A stretch of DNA of 14,493 nucleotides from an uncultured Bacteroidales bacterium (GCA_937884485.1 CALGCG010000053.1:1-14493); one strand, 5' to 3'. Counted from the stretch's first letter, positions 1 through 6,873 are shown. The notes: generated by a model not told the origin, from the sequence alone. Numbers and translations: made by a program.

Positions 1-558
1 GATCACCTTGTTCACACGGCCGTCGGTGGTGATGGCGTGCTCCTCCAGGGTGCCGAGGTCCATCCAGTAGAGGTTGTTGTCGCGCACAAAGGCCACCTTC
101 GTGCCGTCGGGGCTGAGGGTCGTCAGGCGCTGCTTGCCGTTGTTGCTTATCTTGGTGAAGGTCTTCTCTTTGACGTCGTAGAGGTAGTAGTCGCTCACGC
201 CGCTGTGGCGGTAGATGGGCTCGAAACCGCTGCTGAGCAGTATCTTCTGCTCGTCCTTGCTGAACTCGTAGCCTTCCATCGGGGGCAGGGGCTTGGCTTT
301 CTTCTTCAGGTCGGGAGCATTGAAGAGACACACGTCGGCAACCTTCTCACCCGTGGCGTAGCTGTACTTGGCTATGCCCGTGCGGCTCATGGTGCAGTAG
401 TGCTCGCCGTCGGCCATCGAGCGGATGCCGTAGACGCCCCTCGCGCTGAAGGTGCGTTTGGTCCAGATGTCCTCCAGGGTGATATTCTTCGTTTGTGCGC
501 TGGCCACGCCGGCGCCTGCCATTAGTGCAAATGCCATAAAAACAAATAGTTTCTTCAT
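1..558 (-). CDS. S9-family dipeptidyl peptidase (DPP IV-like), 5' part only
   Basis: Reading the minus strand from ATG at 558 gives 186 codons open to the left edge, so only the N-terminus is present. It starts with a signal peptide (MKKLFVFMAFALMAGAGVASAQ) followed by ITLEDIWTKRTFSARGVYGI and SMADGEHYC. That pattern is typical of the beta-propeller start of Bacteroidota dipeptidyl-peptidase IV enzymes, which trim Xaa-Pro dipeptides from peptides in the periplasm. Propeller-like strands follow (YEFSKDEQKILLSS, YYLYDVKEKTFTKIS, LSPDGTKVAFVRDNNLYWMD). The catalytic alpha/beta-hydrolase domain would lie outside the window, so activity cannot be judged. A strong Bacteroides-type promoter sits 36 bases upstream. 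The gene diverges from the one at 688. Assignment rests on recognised motifs; another S9 propeller peptidase is the main alternative. Confidence 0.85.
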   Translation of the reverse strand, partial: MKKLFVFMAFALMAGAGVASAQTKNITLEDIWTKRTFSARGVYGIRSMADGEHYCTMSRTGIAKYSYATGEKVADVCLFNAPDLKKKAKPLPPMEGYEFSKDEQKILLSSGFEPIYRHSGVSDYYLYDVKEKTFTKISNNGKQRLTTLSPDGTKVAFVRDNNLYWMDLGTLEEHAITTDGRVNKVI

Positions 559-593
559 TTCTGACAGTGAGTTATTATATATATTCAAAAATG

Positions 594-624
594 CAAATAT
601 ACATCTTTTTTCCGATTCTGCAAA
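594..624 (-). promoter_or_regulatory. Bacteroides-type promoter of the DPP IV-like gene
   Basis: On the minus strand the bases read TTTG (624-621), exactly 19 bases, then TATATTTG (601-594). This matches the Bacteroidota sigma-ABfr consensus (TTTG, 19-21 bases, TAnnTTTG) at every fixed position. Transcription should start near 587, leaving a leader of about 29 bases before ATG at 558. Confidence 0.75.
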
Positions 625-687
625 AACTTTTTTGGCACAATATTTTTTCTTGTCCGGCGTTATGTTGGTATCAATTTTTCAAGGCTT

Positions 688-1476
688 ATGAGTACCGGTA
701 AAGATATCTGCAAGGAGCTGAAGGCGGTGCGGCGAAGCATCGCCGAGGAAAACGGCATCGCATTGGAGATGCCTGAGTGCACCTATCAGGGGCCCTGCCG
801 GGGCACCTGTCCGCGCTGCGAGAGCGAGTTGCGCTACCTGGAGAGAGCGCTGGCCGAGAGGCTGCGCATGGGCCGGACGGCCAAGGTGGCGGGCATTGCG
901 CTGGCGCTGGCGTCGACGGCTGCCGCCGGAGCGCAGAGCACGGGGGTGGCGACGGTGAAAGGGAACGAGACGTCGGAGCCGGTTTGTGCCGGCGAGACGC
1001 CGGCGCTCCAGAACGTGGCTCCGCTGCGCGAGGCGGTGATGGGCAAGCCTGCGACGATGAGTGCGGGCCTGGCGGCGAATCCGCCGCGGGTGGTGGCGGA
1101 CTCGGTGAGGGTGACGGGGACGGTGCTGGACGAGCGGTCGAAGGAGGCGTTGCCGTTTGTGAATGTCGTTGCGAGGCAGGACGGGAAGATGGTGGGTGGC
1201 GCAACGACGGATTTCGACGGCAATTTCAGTGTCGATTTGCCGAAGGGGCGGTATGATTTCGAAATCAGCTCTATCGGGTATGCCAGGTATACGATGAACG
1301 ACGTGCGCGTGCCGCAGGATCTGCCGCTGAAGACCATCGAGCTTAAGAGCGGTGCCGTCTTGATGGGAGAAATAGAGATTATAGAGGGAAACCTTGAGCC
1401 GATGATTGAGCCCGATGCCGGAGGTGCGACGCAGAATATGGAGATTCAGGGAGTGCGGGTGAAAGCGCAGTACTAA
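688..1476 (+). CDS. Cys-motif plus CarboxypepD_reg-like domain protein
   Basis: 262 aa. Residues 1-60 are hydrophilic and carry C8, C31, C37, C41 and C44 in the arrangement C-x5-C-x3-C-x2-C (PCRGTCPRCESE), which looks like a metal-binding knuckle; similar starts occur, from memory, in other Bacteroidales proteins. Residues 66-82 (VAGIALALASTAAAGAQ) form a hydrophobic stretch ending like a signal-peptidase site. A linker rich in Ala, Val and Gly follows. Residues ~140-215 form a CarboxypepD_reg-like beta sandwich (VTGTVLDERSKEALPFVNV, TDFDGNFSVDLPKGRYDFEI, SIGYA). The tail (215-262) is acidic. I infer a membrane-anchored or exported protein with a cytosolic Cys-rich head; function is unknown. 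Part of a dispersed repeat lies in the linker at 987-1010. The start at 688 keeps the conserved GKDIC opening. No convincing promoter is seen between 600 and 687. Confidence 0.75.
   Translation: MSTGKDICKELKAVRRSIAEENGIALEMPECTYQGPCRGTCPRCESELRYLERALAERLRMGRTAKVAGIALALASTAAAGAQSTGVATVKGNETSEPVCAGETPALQNVAPLREAVMGKPATMSAGLAANPPRVVADSVRVTGTVLDERSKEALPFVNVVARQDGKMVGGATTDFDGNFSVDLPKGRYDFEISSIGYARYTMNDVRVPQDLPLKTIELKSGAVLMGEIEIIEGNLEPMIEPDAGGATQNMEIQGVRVKAQY
987..1010 (+). repeat. Dispersed 24-bp palindromic repeat, copy 1 (inside a gene)
   Basis: The core matches GCCGGCGAGACGCCGGCGCT, flanked by T and CCA. It lies in the linker of the Cys-motif protein and is read as A-G-E-T-P-A-L-Q. Five related copies are in the window (2470, 3602, 3670, 3701, 13659). 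The two GCCGGCG halves can pair around the central GA. Confidence 0.7.
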
Positions 1477-1502
1477 TTAAAAATTAATAATTAAAAATTA
1501 AA
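1477..1502 (+). repeat. AT-rich heptad repeat after the stop codon
   Basis: Directly after the TAA the sequence runs as 7-base units of the form ATTAAAA/ATTAATA. Heptad repeats of other sequence occur in the gaps at 3794, 5269 and 10225. No coding potential. Confidence 0.6.
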
Positions 1503-1503
1503 T

Positions 1504-1565
1504 TTTTCGAGTAATTCGCCCTTCATTGGCCTGCGTAGCATTCTAAAAATTCGAGTAATACGCCG
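1504..1565 (+). repeat. Dispersed 49-bp intergenic repeat, copy A
   Basis: The core at 1517-1565 aligns without gaps to 2628-2676 (same strand) and to 14339-14387 (opposite strand). Shared positions include CGCC at both ends, ATTG at offset 9, GCG-AG in the middle and ATTC at offset 33. The stretch 1504-1516 also resembles the flank of the third copy, so this copy may be longer. Confidence 0.65.
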
Positions 1566-1620
1566 TTGCTTTTTTCCATCCTTTTTACTCGCCATTCTTT
1601 CGTACCCTCTTCGCCCCTTG

Positions 1621-1769
1621 TTCGCCCCTTGTTCGGCCCTTCTTATATAGTTCTTATATCGTTCTTATATAGTTCACATATAGTTCTTATATACAGTATA
1701 TAGGAACTATATAAGAACTATATGAGAAGTATATGGGAACTATATGAGAAGGGGCGAATTTGGGGCGAG
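1621..1769 (+). repeat. 149-bp near-palindrome built from 11-base units
   Basis: The left half has head-to-tail 11-base units such as TTCTTATATAG; the right half has their reverse complement. The arms pair without gaps around A1695, from 1621 with 1769 inwards, leaving seven true mismatches and seven T-G pairs out of about 73. The outer ends are GC-rich (TTCGCCCC-like). It lies in the 370-base gap between two plus-strand genes; the rest of that gap holds the heptads, repeat copy A and a T/C-rich stretch. It could form a very long RNA hairpin or a DNA cruciform. Confidence 0.8.
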
Positions 1770-1846
1770 TTGGGTACGGGTTCGGTGCGGGTTGGAGGGG
1801 GGCAATAAAAGATGTTTTTTTGCGTTATGGGGAGAAAAAGAGGAAG

Positions 1847-2458
1847 ATGGATGCTGTTCCGTTCATAGGTATCGACCGGCACCGGCTGGGTGTCGACGGG
1901 GTGGGGGTGACCACGCTGGCGGCGTTCCACGGGTGTCCGCTGCGGTGCCGCTACTGCCTGAACCGCCGCTGCCTGGAGCCTGCCGAGGGGCTGGTGCGCT
2001 ACACTCCGCAGGAGCTCTACGACCGCGTGGGGGTGGACAACCTGTACTTCATCGCCACAGGCGGCGGCGTCTGCTTCGGCGGCGGCGAGCCGCTGCTGCG
2101 GGTGGATTTCCTGGAGGAGTTCAAGGCCATCTGCGGCCGGGGATGGAACCTGACGGCGGAGACGTCGCTGCAGGTGGAGCGCGAGAGCGTGGTGCGTGCC
2201 GCCGAGGTGGTGGGGGATTTCATTGTAGACATCAAGGAGGGCAACGCCGCGATATACAAGGCCTATACGGGCGGCGACGCGGCCCGCGCGTGGGACAACC
2301 TGGAGTGGCTGCTGGAGCGCATGGGGGCGGAGCATGTGATGGTGCGCGTGCCGCTGATTCCGGACTTCAACACGGAGGAGGACTGCGACGCCACGGTGCG
2401 GCGGCTGGATGGGATGGGGGCGACGCGGATAGACCGGTTTGAGTACAGGGTGGGGTAG
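1847..2458 (+). CDS. Small radical SAM protein (glycyl-radical-activase-like)
   Basis: 203 aa from ATG at 1847, preceded by a purine-rich AAGAGGAAG stretch. The open frame extends further upstream into the palindrome, but that extension is Gly/Arg-rich and looks non-coding. C30-x3-C34-x2-C37 (GCPLRCRYC) is the radical SAM motif that binds the [4Fe-4S] cluster and S-adenosylmethionine. GGGEP at 78-82 is the SAM-amino contact motif. VGDFIVDIKEG and VMVRVPLIPDFN match later strands of the barrel in pyruvate-formate-lyase-activase-like proteins. There is no added ferredoxin domain, so it is a minimal member. No glycyl-radical enzyme is encoded in the window, so the substrate is unknown. It is flanked by two long inverted repeats (1621-1769 and 2507-2602). 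Confidence 0.85.
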   Translation: MDAVPFIGIDRHRLGVDGVGVTTLAAFHGCPLRCRYCLNRRCLEPAEGLVRYTPQELYDRVGVDNLYFIATGGGVCFGGGEPLLRVDFLEEFKAICGRGWNLTAETSLQVERESVVRAAEVVGDFIVDIKEGNAAIYKAYTGGDAARAWDNLEWLLERMGAEHVMVRVPLIPDFNTEEDCDATVRRLDGMGATRIDRFEYRVG

Positions 2459-2469
2459 CTGCATGGCGA

Positions 2470-2493
2470 TGCCGGCGGGACGCCGGCGCTCCA
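2470..2493 (+). repeat. Dispersed 24-bp palindromic repeat, copy 2
   Basis: Core GCCGGCGGGACGCCGGCGCT, preceded by T and followed by CCA, 12 bases after the radical SAM stop codon. Identical to the copy at 3701-3724. Confidence 0.75.
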
Positions 2494-2506
2494 GGGGACG
2501 ATTTTC

Positions 2507-2602
2507 ACGACAACAGGGACAACATAGACAATAAGCCAACCGCAAGGGTGCGGTTGGCCAGTGTGATTGCGTAGCCGTTGTTTGTGTTGTCTCGGTTGTC
2601 GT
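2507..2602 (+). repeat. Long inverted repeat with inner perfect hairpin, between convergent genes
   Basis: The inner part (2535-2558) is a perfect 10-bp stem, GCCAACCGCA with its complement, closed by AGGG. The outer arms 2507-2531 and 2578-2602 pair over 25 bases with one mismatch and three G-U pairs, separated from the inner stem by 3 and 19 unpaired bases. The arms are made of ACAAC/ACGACAAC-like units. It lies between the radical SAM gene (+) and the CDF gene (-). It may stop transcription from either side, although no clear T-run follows it. Confidence 0.7.
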
Positions 2603-2627
2603 TAATAATTTGGCTGTTAGGTGAGAA

Positions 2628-2676
2628 CGCCTATAATTGAACAGCGTAGTCTTAGCTCAATTCGGGTCATTCGCCG
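2628..2676 (+). repeat. Dispersed 49-bp intergenic repeat, copy B
   Basis: Starts CGCCTATAATTG and ends ATTCGCCG, aligning without gaps to copies A (1517-1565) and C (14339-14387, reversed). Copies A and B share CGCCGTTGC across their right end. It ends six bases before the stop codon of the CDF gene. Confidence 0.65.
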
Positions 2677-2682
2677 TTGCAG

Positions 2683-3645
2683 TCAGCAGCAGTCGTGGTC
2701 GTGGCAGTGGGAGCTGCGGGTCTCGAGTTCGAGGGTGCTGTGGTGGATGCCAAGGGAGTCGAGGAGTTCCTTGACGCGGTCGGTGACTTGTTCGAGCATC
2801 GTGGCTTCGGGGATGACGATGTGGCAGGTGAGGGCGGTCTCGGTGGTGGAGATGGCCCAGATGTGGATGTGGTGGACGTTGAGGACGCCGTCGAGGGCCT
2901 GGATGCGGTTTTGTATGTCGTCGACGTCGTAGCCTTCGGGCACGGCGTCGGTGCTCATGCGTAGGCTCTCGGAGAGGAGCTCCCAGGTGGAGACGAGGAT
3001 GACGACGGCGATGACGAGGCCGATGATGGGGTCGACGACGGTCCAGCCGGTGTACTTGATGACCACGCCGGAGACGACGACACCGACGGAGACCAGCGTG
3101 TCGGCGAGCATGTGGAGGAAGGCGCCGCGGGTGTTGATGTCGTGCTGCTGCTGGCGGCTGAGAGCCCAGGCGGTGAGGCCGTTGATGACGATGCCGATGG
3201 CGGCGGTCCAGATGATGAGGTCGCCGCTGACCTCGCCGGGGTTGAAGAATTTCTGGATGCTCTCCACGATGATGGCGCCGACGGCGACGAGGAGGATGAT
3301 GGCGTTGAGGAGCGAGATGAGGACGGAGGCTTTGCGGTGGCCGTAGGTGAAGCGCTTGGTGGCGTGGCTGGCGGCCAGCTTGAGGGCTATCATGGCCAGC
3401 AGGAGGGAGAAGACGTCGCTGAGGTTGTGGCCGGCGTCGGAGAGGAGACCGAGGGAGTTGCCGACGAAGCCCGCGACGGCCTCGACGATGACGAAGAGCA
3501 GGTTGAGCGCCACGGCGACGATATAGATGGTAGACAATTTTTCTATCGCGTGCGCGTGGTGGTGATGATGGTGGCCGTGGTGGTCGTGGCCGTGGTGGTG
3601 ATGGACCGCCGGCATCTTGCCGGCATCGTGGTGTTCGTGGTTCAT
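2683..3645 (-). CDS. CDF-family divalent metal (zinc) efflux transporter, CzcD/ZitB-like
   Basis: 320 aa. Cation diffusion facilitators exchange cytosolic Zn2+ (or Co2+, Cd2+) for protons across the inner membrane as dimers. A His-rich N-terminus (residues 15-32) may collect metal. Six membrane segments lie between ~38 and ~235. The intramembrane metal site is visible: H73 and D77 in SDAGHNLSD (second segment) and H178 and D182 in HMLAD (fifth); the H-D-H-D set usually goes with zinc preference. The cytosolic domain (~240-310) has the ferredoxin-like fold signature VHHIHIWAIS. The C-terminus ends SSHCHDHDCC, a possible extra metal site. Residues 8-15 (A-G-K-M-P-A-V-H) coincide with a dispersed repeat. 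A TAnnTTTG element lies about 90 bases upstream. It appears monocistronic. Metal specificity is inferred. Confidence 0.92.
   Translation of the reverse strand: MNHEHHDAGKMPAVHHHHGHDHHGHHHHHHAHAIEKLSTIYIVAVALNLLFVIVEAVAGFVGNSLGLLSDAGHNLSDVFSLLLAMIALKLAASHATKRFTYGHRKASVLISLLNAIILLVAVGAIIVESIQKFFNPGEVSGDLIIWTAAIGIVINGLTAWALSRQQQHDINTRGAFLHMLADTLVSVGVVVSGVVIKYTGWTVVDPIIGLVIAVVILVSTWELLSESLRMSTDAVPEGYDVDDIQNRIQALDGVLNVHHIHIWAISTTETALTCHIVIPEATMLEQVTDRVKELLDSLGIHHSTLELETRSSHCHDHDCC
3602..3625 (-). repeat. Dispersed 24-bp palindromic repeat, copy 3 (inside the CDF gene)
   Basis: The minus strand reads TGCCGGCAAGATGCCGGCGG followed by TCCA, a diverged copy of the repeat. It encodes A-G-K-M-P-A-V-H just before the His-rich stretch, in the same codon phase as the copies at 987 and 13659. 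Confidence 0.6.
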
Positions 3646-3669
3646 ATTTTTGTTTTTTTTATTTGCATT

Positions 3670-3724
3670 TGCCGGCGGGACGTCGGCGTTTCATTTTTAT
3701 TGCCGGCGGGACGCCGGCGCTCCA
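3670..3724 (+). repeat. Two dispersed 24-bp palindromic repeats in tandem (copies 4 and 5)
   Basis: Copy 4 (3670-3693) is diverged (GCCGGCGGGACGTCGGCGTT then TCA). Copy 5 (3701-3724) is identical to the one at 2470. They are separated by seven A/T bases. Both lie in the leader of the CDF gene, between its -7 element and start codon, so they would be in its 5' UTR. Confidence 0.75.
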
Positions 3725-3735
3725 TTATTTTTTTG

Positions 3736-3743
3736 CAAAAGTA
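3736..3743 (-). promoter_or_regulatory. -7 element of a promoter for the CDF gene
   Basis: The minus strand reads TACTTTTG, a full TAnnTTTG match. No TTTG is found at the usual distance upstream, so only half the consensus is present. The transcript would have a leader of about 85 bases containing two palindromic repeats. Confidence 0.45.
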
Positions 3744-3793
3744 CGAACTTTTTCCGACATGGGAGTGTCACCATTGGTGGTGAGAGGCTTTTT

Positions 3794-3838
3794 AGCGTTT
3801 AGTGTTAAGCGGTTAGTGTTAAGTGTTAAGTATTAAGG
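3794..3838 (+). repeat. Heptad-type repeat upstream of the TPR-like gene
   Basis: Units of the form TTAGTGTTAAG. Bases 3794-3828 match 5269-5303 at 33 of 35 positions, so near-identical direct repeats flank the gene at 4036-5262. The remainder of this gap (3839-4035) is AT-rich and holds only a possible promoter. Confidence 0.65.
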
Positions 3839-3973
3839 ACTTAATTATTAATATTAGGTGTTGGGTTTCCATACACACATCCGGTGGGCGAGGCGAAAAT
3901 GGTGCTTGATGGGGTTTTAAGGGGTGTTTTTCTGTAGTTAAAAATTGTTAAAAGCAATACTCCCTTGTAGACA

Positions 3974-4006
3974 TTTGGCGAAAATGATGTTATAATAGTA
4001 TATGTG
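3974..4006 (+). promoter_or_regulatory. Possible promoter of the TPR-like operon
   Basis: TTTG (3974-3977), 21 bases, then TATATGTG (3999-4006), one mismatch from TAnnTTTG. It lies 30-48 bases before the two candidate start codons. Confidence 0.4.
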
Positions 4007-4035
4007 AAAACAACAAAAAAGGCAAAATAACGTTA

Positions 4036-5262
4036 ATGCAAAAAGTAAACACTATGAAAATGAAGAACACATCCTTTATGGTCCGCTGCTGCATGGTGGC
4101 GGTGTTGATGGTGTCGGCCGCAGGTGCCGCACAGGCACAGAACGAGCGTGCGACGCTCAAGAAGGCCGAGGGCCTGGTGGCCCAGCGGCAGTATGCGTCG
4201 GCTTTTGCCATGCTGGACGCGCTGGACCCCGCGAACGACCGTCCGGCGGTGCTGGCCATGAAGGCCGACATCGTGCTGCACTACTTTGCGCAGAGCATGA
4301 ACCACATGGTTTTCTCGCTGGTGGACCTGAAGAAGGGTGAGAGCCTCGACTCGGTGCGCCGCAACTTCGAGATGGGGGATGCGTTCGCCTTCGATGTGGA
4401 CAGCCTCTCGCGCCGTTTGCTGGCCGCTCATCCCGGCGACCAGTCGTTGCTGGCCACCCATGCCGCCTACCACAAGGCGTTGCTCGACGACTATGGCGAC
4501 GATTTGTGGATGACATACCTTGCGCCCGAATGCAAGGCCCTGTTGCAACAGGCCACGGAGAGCGCCGATGCTTGCTCGCAGCTGGGGTATTTTTATACTT
4601 CGGACGAGGCCACGGCCGACAGCGCGGCCTACTACTTCCGCCGTGCCGTCGCGTTGAGGGACACCCTCTGGGAGGCGCACTACAACCTGGGTGTGATGGA
4701 GTACCAACTGGGGCACAACGACAAGGCCCTGGCCCATCTGGAGCGTGCCTGGAAGGGCTATCGGGTACCACGGCTGAAAGGCGACGCCGCCCGCGTGATG
4801 GCCATCATCTACGACCAGGCGTTGAAAAATACGGACAAGGCCGAACGCTACTACCGCCAGGCCGTTGCCGACGACAGCACCGACGTCACCAGCTGGGGGT
4901 TCCTGCTGGATTTCCTGCTGCGTCAGCAGTCGGCGCAGGACGATGTGCAGCCCGTGTTGCGGTCCGGTTGGCATGCGGCTGTGCAAAGCGACAATCTGTT
5001 TGACGAAACGGGTTATATTATTGCCCAATGCATGAAGAACGAGAAGGGGAGCATGGCCATCGCGTTCCTGCAGTCGCGTTGCAACGAGGCGAAGGAGGAC
5101 TTTGAGCTCGGCATCTGCCACCTCTACCTCTTCCAGCTGATGGAGAAGGGCGGCGAGGACGTCGCCCACCTGCGCAAGGCTATCGAATGTTTCGAGCGCG
5201 ACGAGGCTCCGGAGAATTTCTTGAACTCGCTGCGCGAGACGCTGAAGGAGGCGGAGAAATAA
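4036..5262 (+). CDS. Exported protein with TPR-like repeats
   Basis: 408 aa from ATG 4036; ATG 4054 (MKMKNTSF) is an equally good start and gives a more compact signal peptide. The hydrophobic core MVAVLMVSAAGAAQAQ ends in AQA-Q, a signal-peptidase I site, so the protein is probably periplasmic. The mature part is mostly helical with TPR-like hairpins: AEGLVAQRQYASAFAMLDAL (~43-62), LGYFYTSDEATADSAAYYF (~184-202), EAHYNLGVMEYQLGHNDKAL (~215-234) and KNTDKAERYYRQAV (~263-276). TPR repeats usually mediate protein-protein contacts. No catalytic motif is seen. The next gene starts 40 bases downstream on the same strand, so the two are likely co-transcribed. Function is unknown. Confidence 0.8.
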   Translation: MQKVNTMKMKNTSFMVRCCMVAVLMVSAAGAAQAQNERATLKKAEGLVAQRQYASAFAMLDALDPANDRPAVLAMKADIVLHYFAQSMNHMVFSLVDLKKGESLDSVRRNFEMGDAFAFDVDSLSRRLLAAHPGDQSLLATHAAYHKALLDDYGDDLWMTYLAPECKALLQQATESADACSQLGYFYTSDEATADSAAYYFRRAVALRDTLWEAHYNLGVMEYQLGHNDKALAHLERAWKGYRVPRLKGDAARVMAIIYDQALKNTDKAERYYRQAVADDSTDVTSWGFLLDFLLRQQSAQDDVQPVLRSGWHAAVQSDNLFDETGYIIAQCMKNEKGSMAIAFLQSRCNEAKEDFELGICHLYLFQLMEKGGEDVAHLRKAIECFERDEAPENFLNSLRETLKEAEK

Positions 5263-5268
5263 GTGATG

Positions 5269-5303
5269 AGCGTTTAGTGTTAAGTGTTTAGTGTTAAGTG
5301 TTA
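5269..5303 (+). repeat. Heptad-type repeat between the two operon genes
   Basis: Units GTGTTAA/GTGTTTA fill almost the whole gap and run into the start codon at 5303. It matches 3794-3828 at 33 of 35 positions. Confidence 0.65.
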
Positions 5304-6832
5304 TGCACACAGGGTTCTATAAGATAATTGTTGCAGTTGTGTTGTTGGGGGCTGTCGGCGGCGGCCGTGCGGCGGCGCAATGCATGGAAAACATCGGGCA
5401 CCGCTACTCCACCACCTTCACGCAGCACGGCGACACGCTGGTGCTGGGCGTCACCTTCGGCGAGGAGAAGATGAAAATAAATTACTCCTGCCAGCGGCAG
5501 CAGGACGGCAGCATTGTGGTAAGCGGCATGGTGACCGCCGCCAAGACCGGCGAGGCGTTGCCATACGTGACGGTGAGCCGCGTTTACGAGATATATGGTG
5601 AGAAATGTTTCTTGCCTTGGGAGGAGTTGGCTGTGACCGACAATTTCGGCCTCTTCTCCTTCCGTCGTCCGGCGCTGAGCCAGCGTATGCTGGCCTTCTG
5701 GTGCGCCGGCTATAGGCCCGAGCTCTTCGAGGAGCATTGGGACACCATCGCCGTCAGCGAGCGCGAATACCTCATGCAGCGCGATGTCAGCCAGCGTTTC
5801 GACACCACCGCCGTCAGCCCAGAGGAGCGCGACCGCTTGACGAAAGAATACTATGAGGTGTTCCATTCATGTCCCGGGTGCGACGAGTACGCCTGGCTGG
5901 AGAGCGAGGGACTGCGTTGTCGCATAGGGCGTTTCCAGCCTTCGGGCACGCTGGGGGTGCACATGCTATGGCCCATTGACGACCACCGGGGCTTCTACTT
6001 CAACGGCATGCTCTACACTAAATTCTATGCCGACCGCCTCTTCGCCCTCTCGCCTGAGGGTGTCTTTGCCTCGCAGTCGCCCTCGTCGGGCGATTTGCGC
6101 GACCACCTGCACATCTCCCTCATCGACGGAAATGAGGTTTCCGGATTCCACGCTCTTGCCCTCGACAGCACACAGGGCGTCCTCACTGGCCTGCGCTGGG
6201 CCGAGGGCGGATGGCTCTACTTCCGCACCGAGCGTGGCGGATGCTACAAGTTGCATGTCGACATGTACCCGCAGACCAACTGCCTGATGGAGGACGTGGA
6301 GATCGGCGAGGCCGAATACCTCGCCGCCAAGGCCTCTTTCGACCAATACAACCACGCCCGCAAGCAGTATGCCACCCCCACGGCGGCCGACACCGCAGCG
6401 GTGCTCCGCTACCGGGAGAAGTACAATATGTCGTGGTGGGACCCCATGGGCGCGGACTCGCAGGAGGTGGAATACTCCCACCTGGAGGGCACGGACATCG
6501 ACATCTTCTTGGTAGCCATAGGCGACGGCTGCGCCACCATCATTACCGGCGACACCGCCGAGATGAATTCCTGTTGGCTGGCGCTGTCTAAAGAGGGGGT
6601 CTTTGCTGGTTATCAGGTACCGCTGGAGTTGGAAAGTCCGGGGTACATCTATCTCTACCTACTCAGTGCCGACCGTCGGAGTGTAAAACAGAGCCTTGTC
6701 TACCAGACTACCCCCGCATGGTTTCCCTACGATGGGTGCTTCTGGGGTAGTGACGGCTGGCTCTACCTCGAAGGCCGCACTGGCAACCACGACCGCGTGG
6801 TGTACCACAAGGTGAGGCTGAAGGGAGAGTGA
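5303..6832 (+). CDS. Exported protein of unknown function with CarboxypepD_reg-like domain
   Basis: 509 aa. I chose ATG 5303 (MHTGFYKIIVAVVLLGAVGG) over a GTG at 5291 because the signal peptide begins there; GTG 5291 lies in a repeat. Cleavage is likely after AAA before Q-C; the cysteine context lacks a lipobox. Residues ~65-125 resemble a CarboxypepD_reg-like beta sandwich (VVSGMVTAAKTGEALPYVTV, AVTDNFGLFSFRRP, CAGYRPELFEE). The rest is rich in aromatic residues and beta strands (FYFNGMLYTKFYADRLFALS, GGWLYFRTERGG, DGWLYLEGRTG), which could form a propeller or sandwich. I do not recognise a family. It is probably co-transcribed with the TPR-like gene 40 bases upstream. A 17-bp hairpin starts at its stop codon. 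Confidence 0.75.
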   Translation: MHTGFYKIIVAVVLLGAVGGGRAAAQCMENIGHRYSTTFTQHGDTLVLGVTFGEEKMKINYSCQRQQDGSIVVSGMVTAAKTGEALPYVTVSRVYEIYGEKCFLPWEELAVTDNFGLFSFRRPALSQRMLAFWCAGYRPELFEEHWDTIAVSEREYLMQRDVSQRFDTTAVSPEERDRLTKEYYEVFHSCPGCDEYAWLESEGLRCRIGRFQPSGTLGVHMLWPIDDHRGFYFNGMLYTKFYADRLFALSPEGVFASQSPSSGDLRDHLHISLIDGNEVSGFHALALDSTQGVLTGLRWAEGGWLYFRTERGGCYKLHVDMYPQTNCLMEDVEIGEAEYLAAKASFDQYNHARKQYATPTAADTAAVLRYREKYNMSWWDPMGADSQEVEYSHLEGTDIDIFLVAIGDGCATIITGDTAEMNSCWLALSKEGVFAGYQVPLELESPGYIYLYLLSADRRSVKQSLVYQTTPAWFPYDGCFWGSDGWLYLEGRTGNHDRVVYHKVRLKGE

Positions 6833-6873
6833 CTGAGTGGCTGGGTGGCTGAGTGGACTTAGCTACTTAGTCA
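6830..6873 (+). terminator. 17-bp hairpin overlapping the stop codon, possible terminator
   Basis: Bases 6830-6846 (starting with the TGA stop) pair with 6857-6873 over 17 positions with no mismatch and four G-U pairs; the loop is GGCTGAGTGG. The left arm and loop are GAGTGGCT-type 8-base units. No T-run follows, so it is not a classical intrinsic terminator. It lies between convergent genes. Confidence 0.5.

Noticed and set aside
600..687. Promoter for the gene at 688
   Set aside because: Only TATGTTGG at 661 resembles the -7 element, with no TTTG at proper spacing.
1621..1769. CRISPR-like array
   Set aside because: The 11-base units are contiguous with no unique spacers, and no cas gene is present.
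3112..3783. 223-aa acidic open frame on the plus strand
   Set aside because: Antisense to the CDF transporter, which has all expected motifs.
4033..5310. 425-aa open frame on the minus strand
   Set aside because: Lies opposite the TPR-like gene, which has a signal peptide and ordinary composition; the antisense product has neither.
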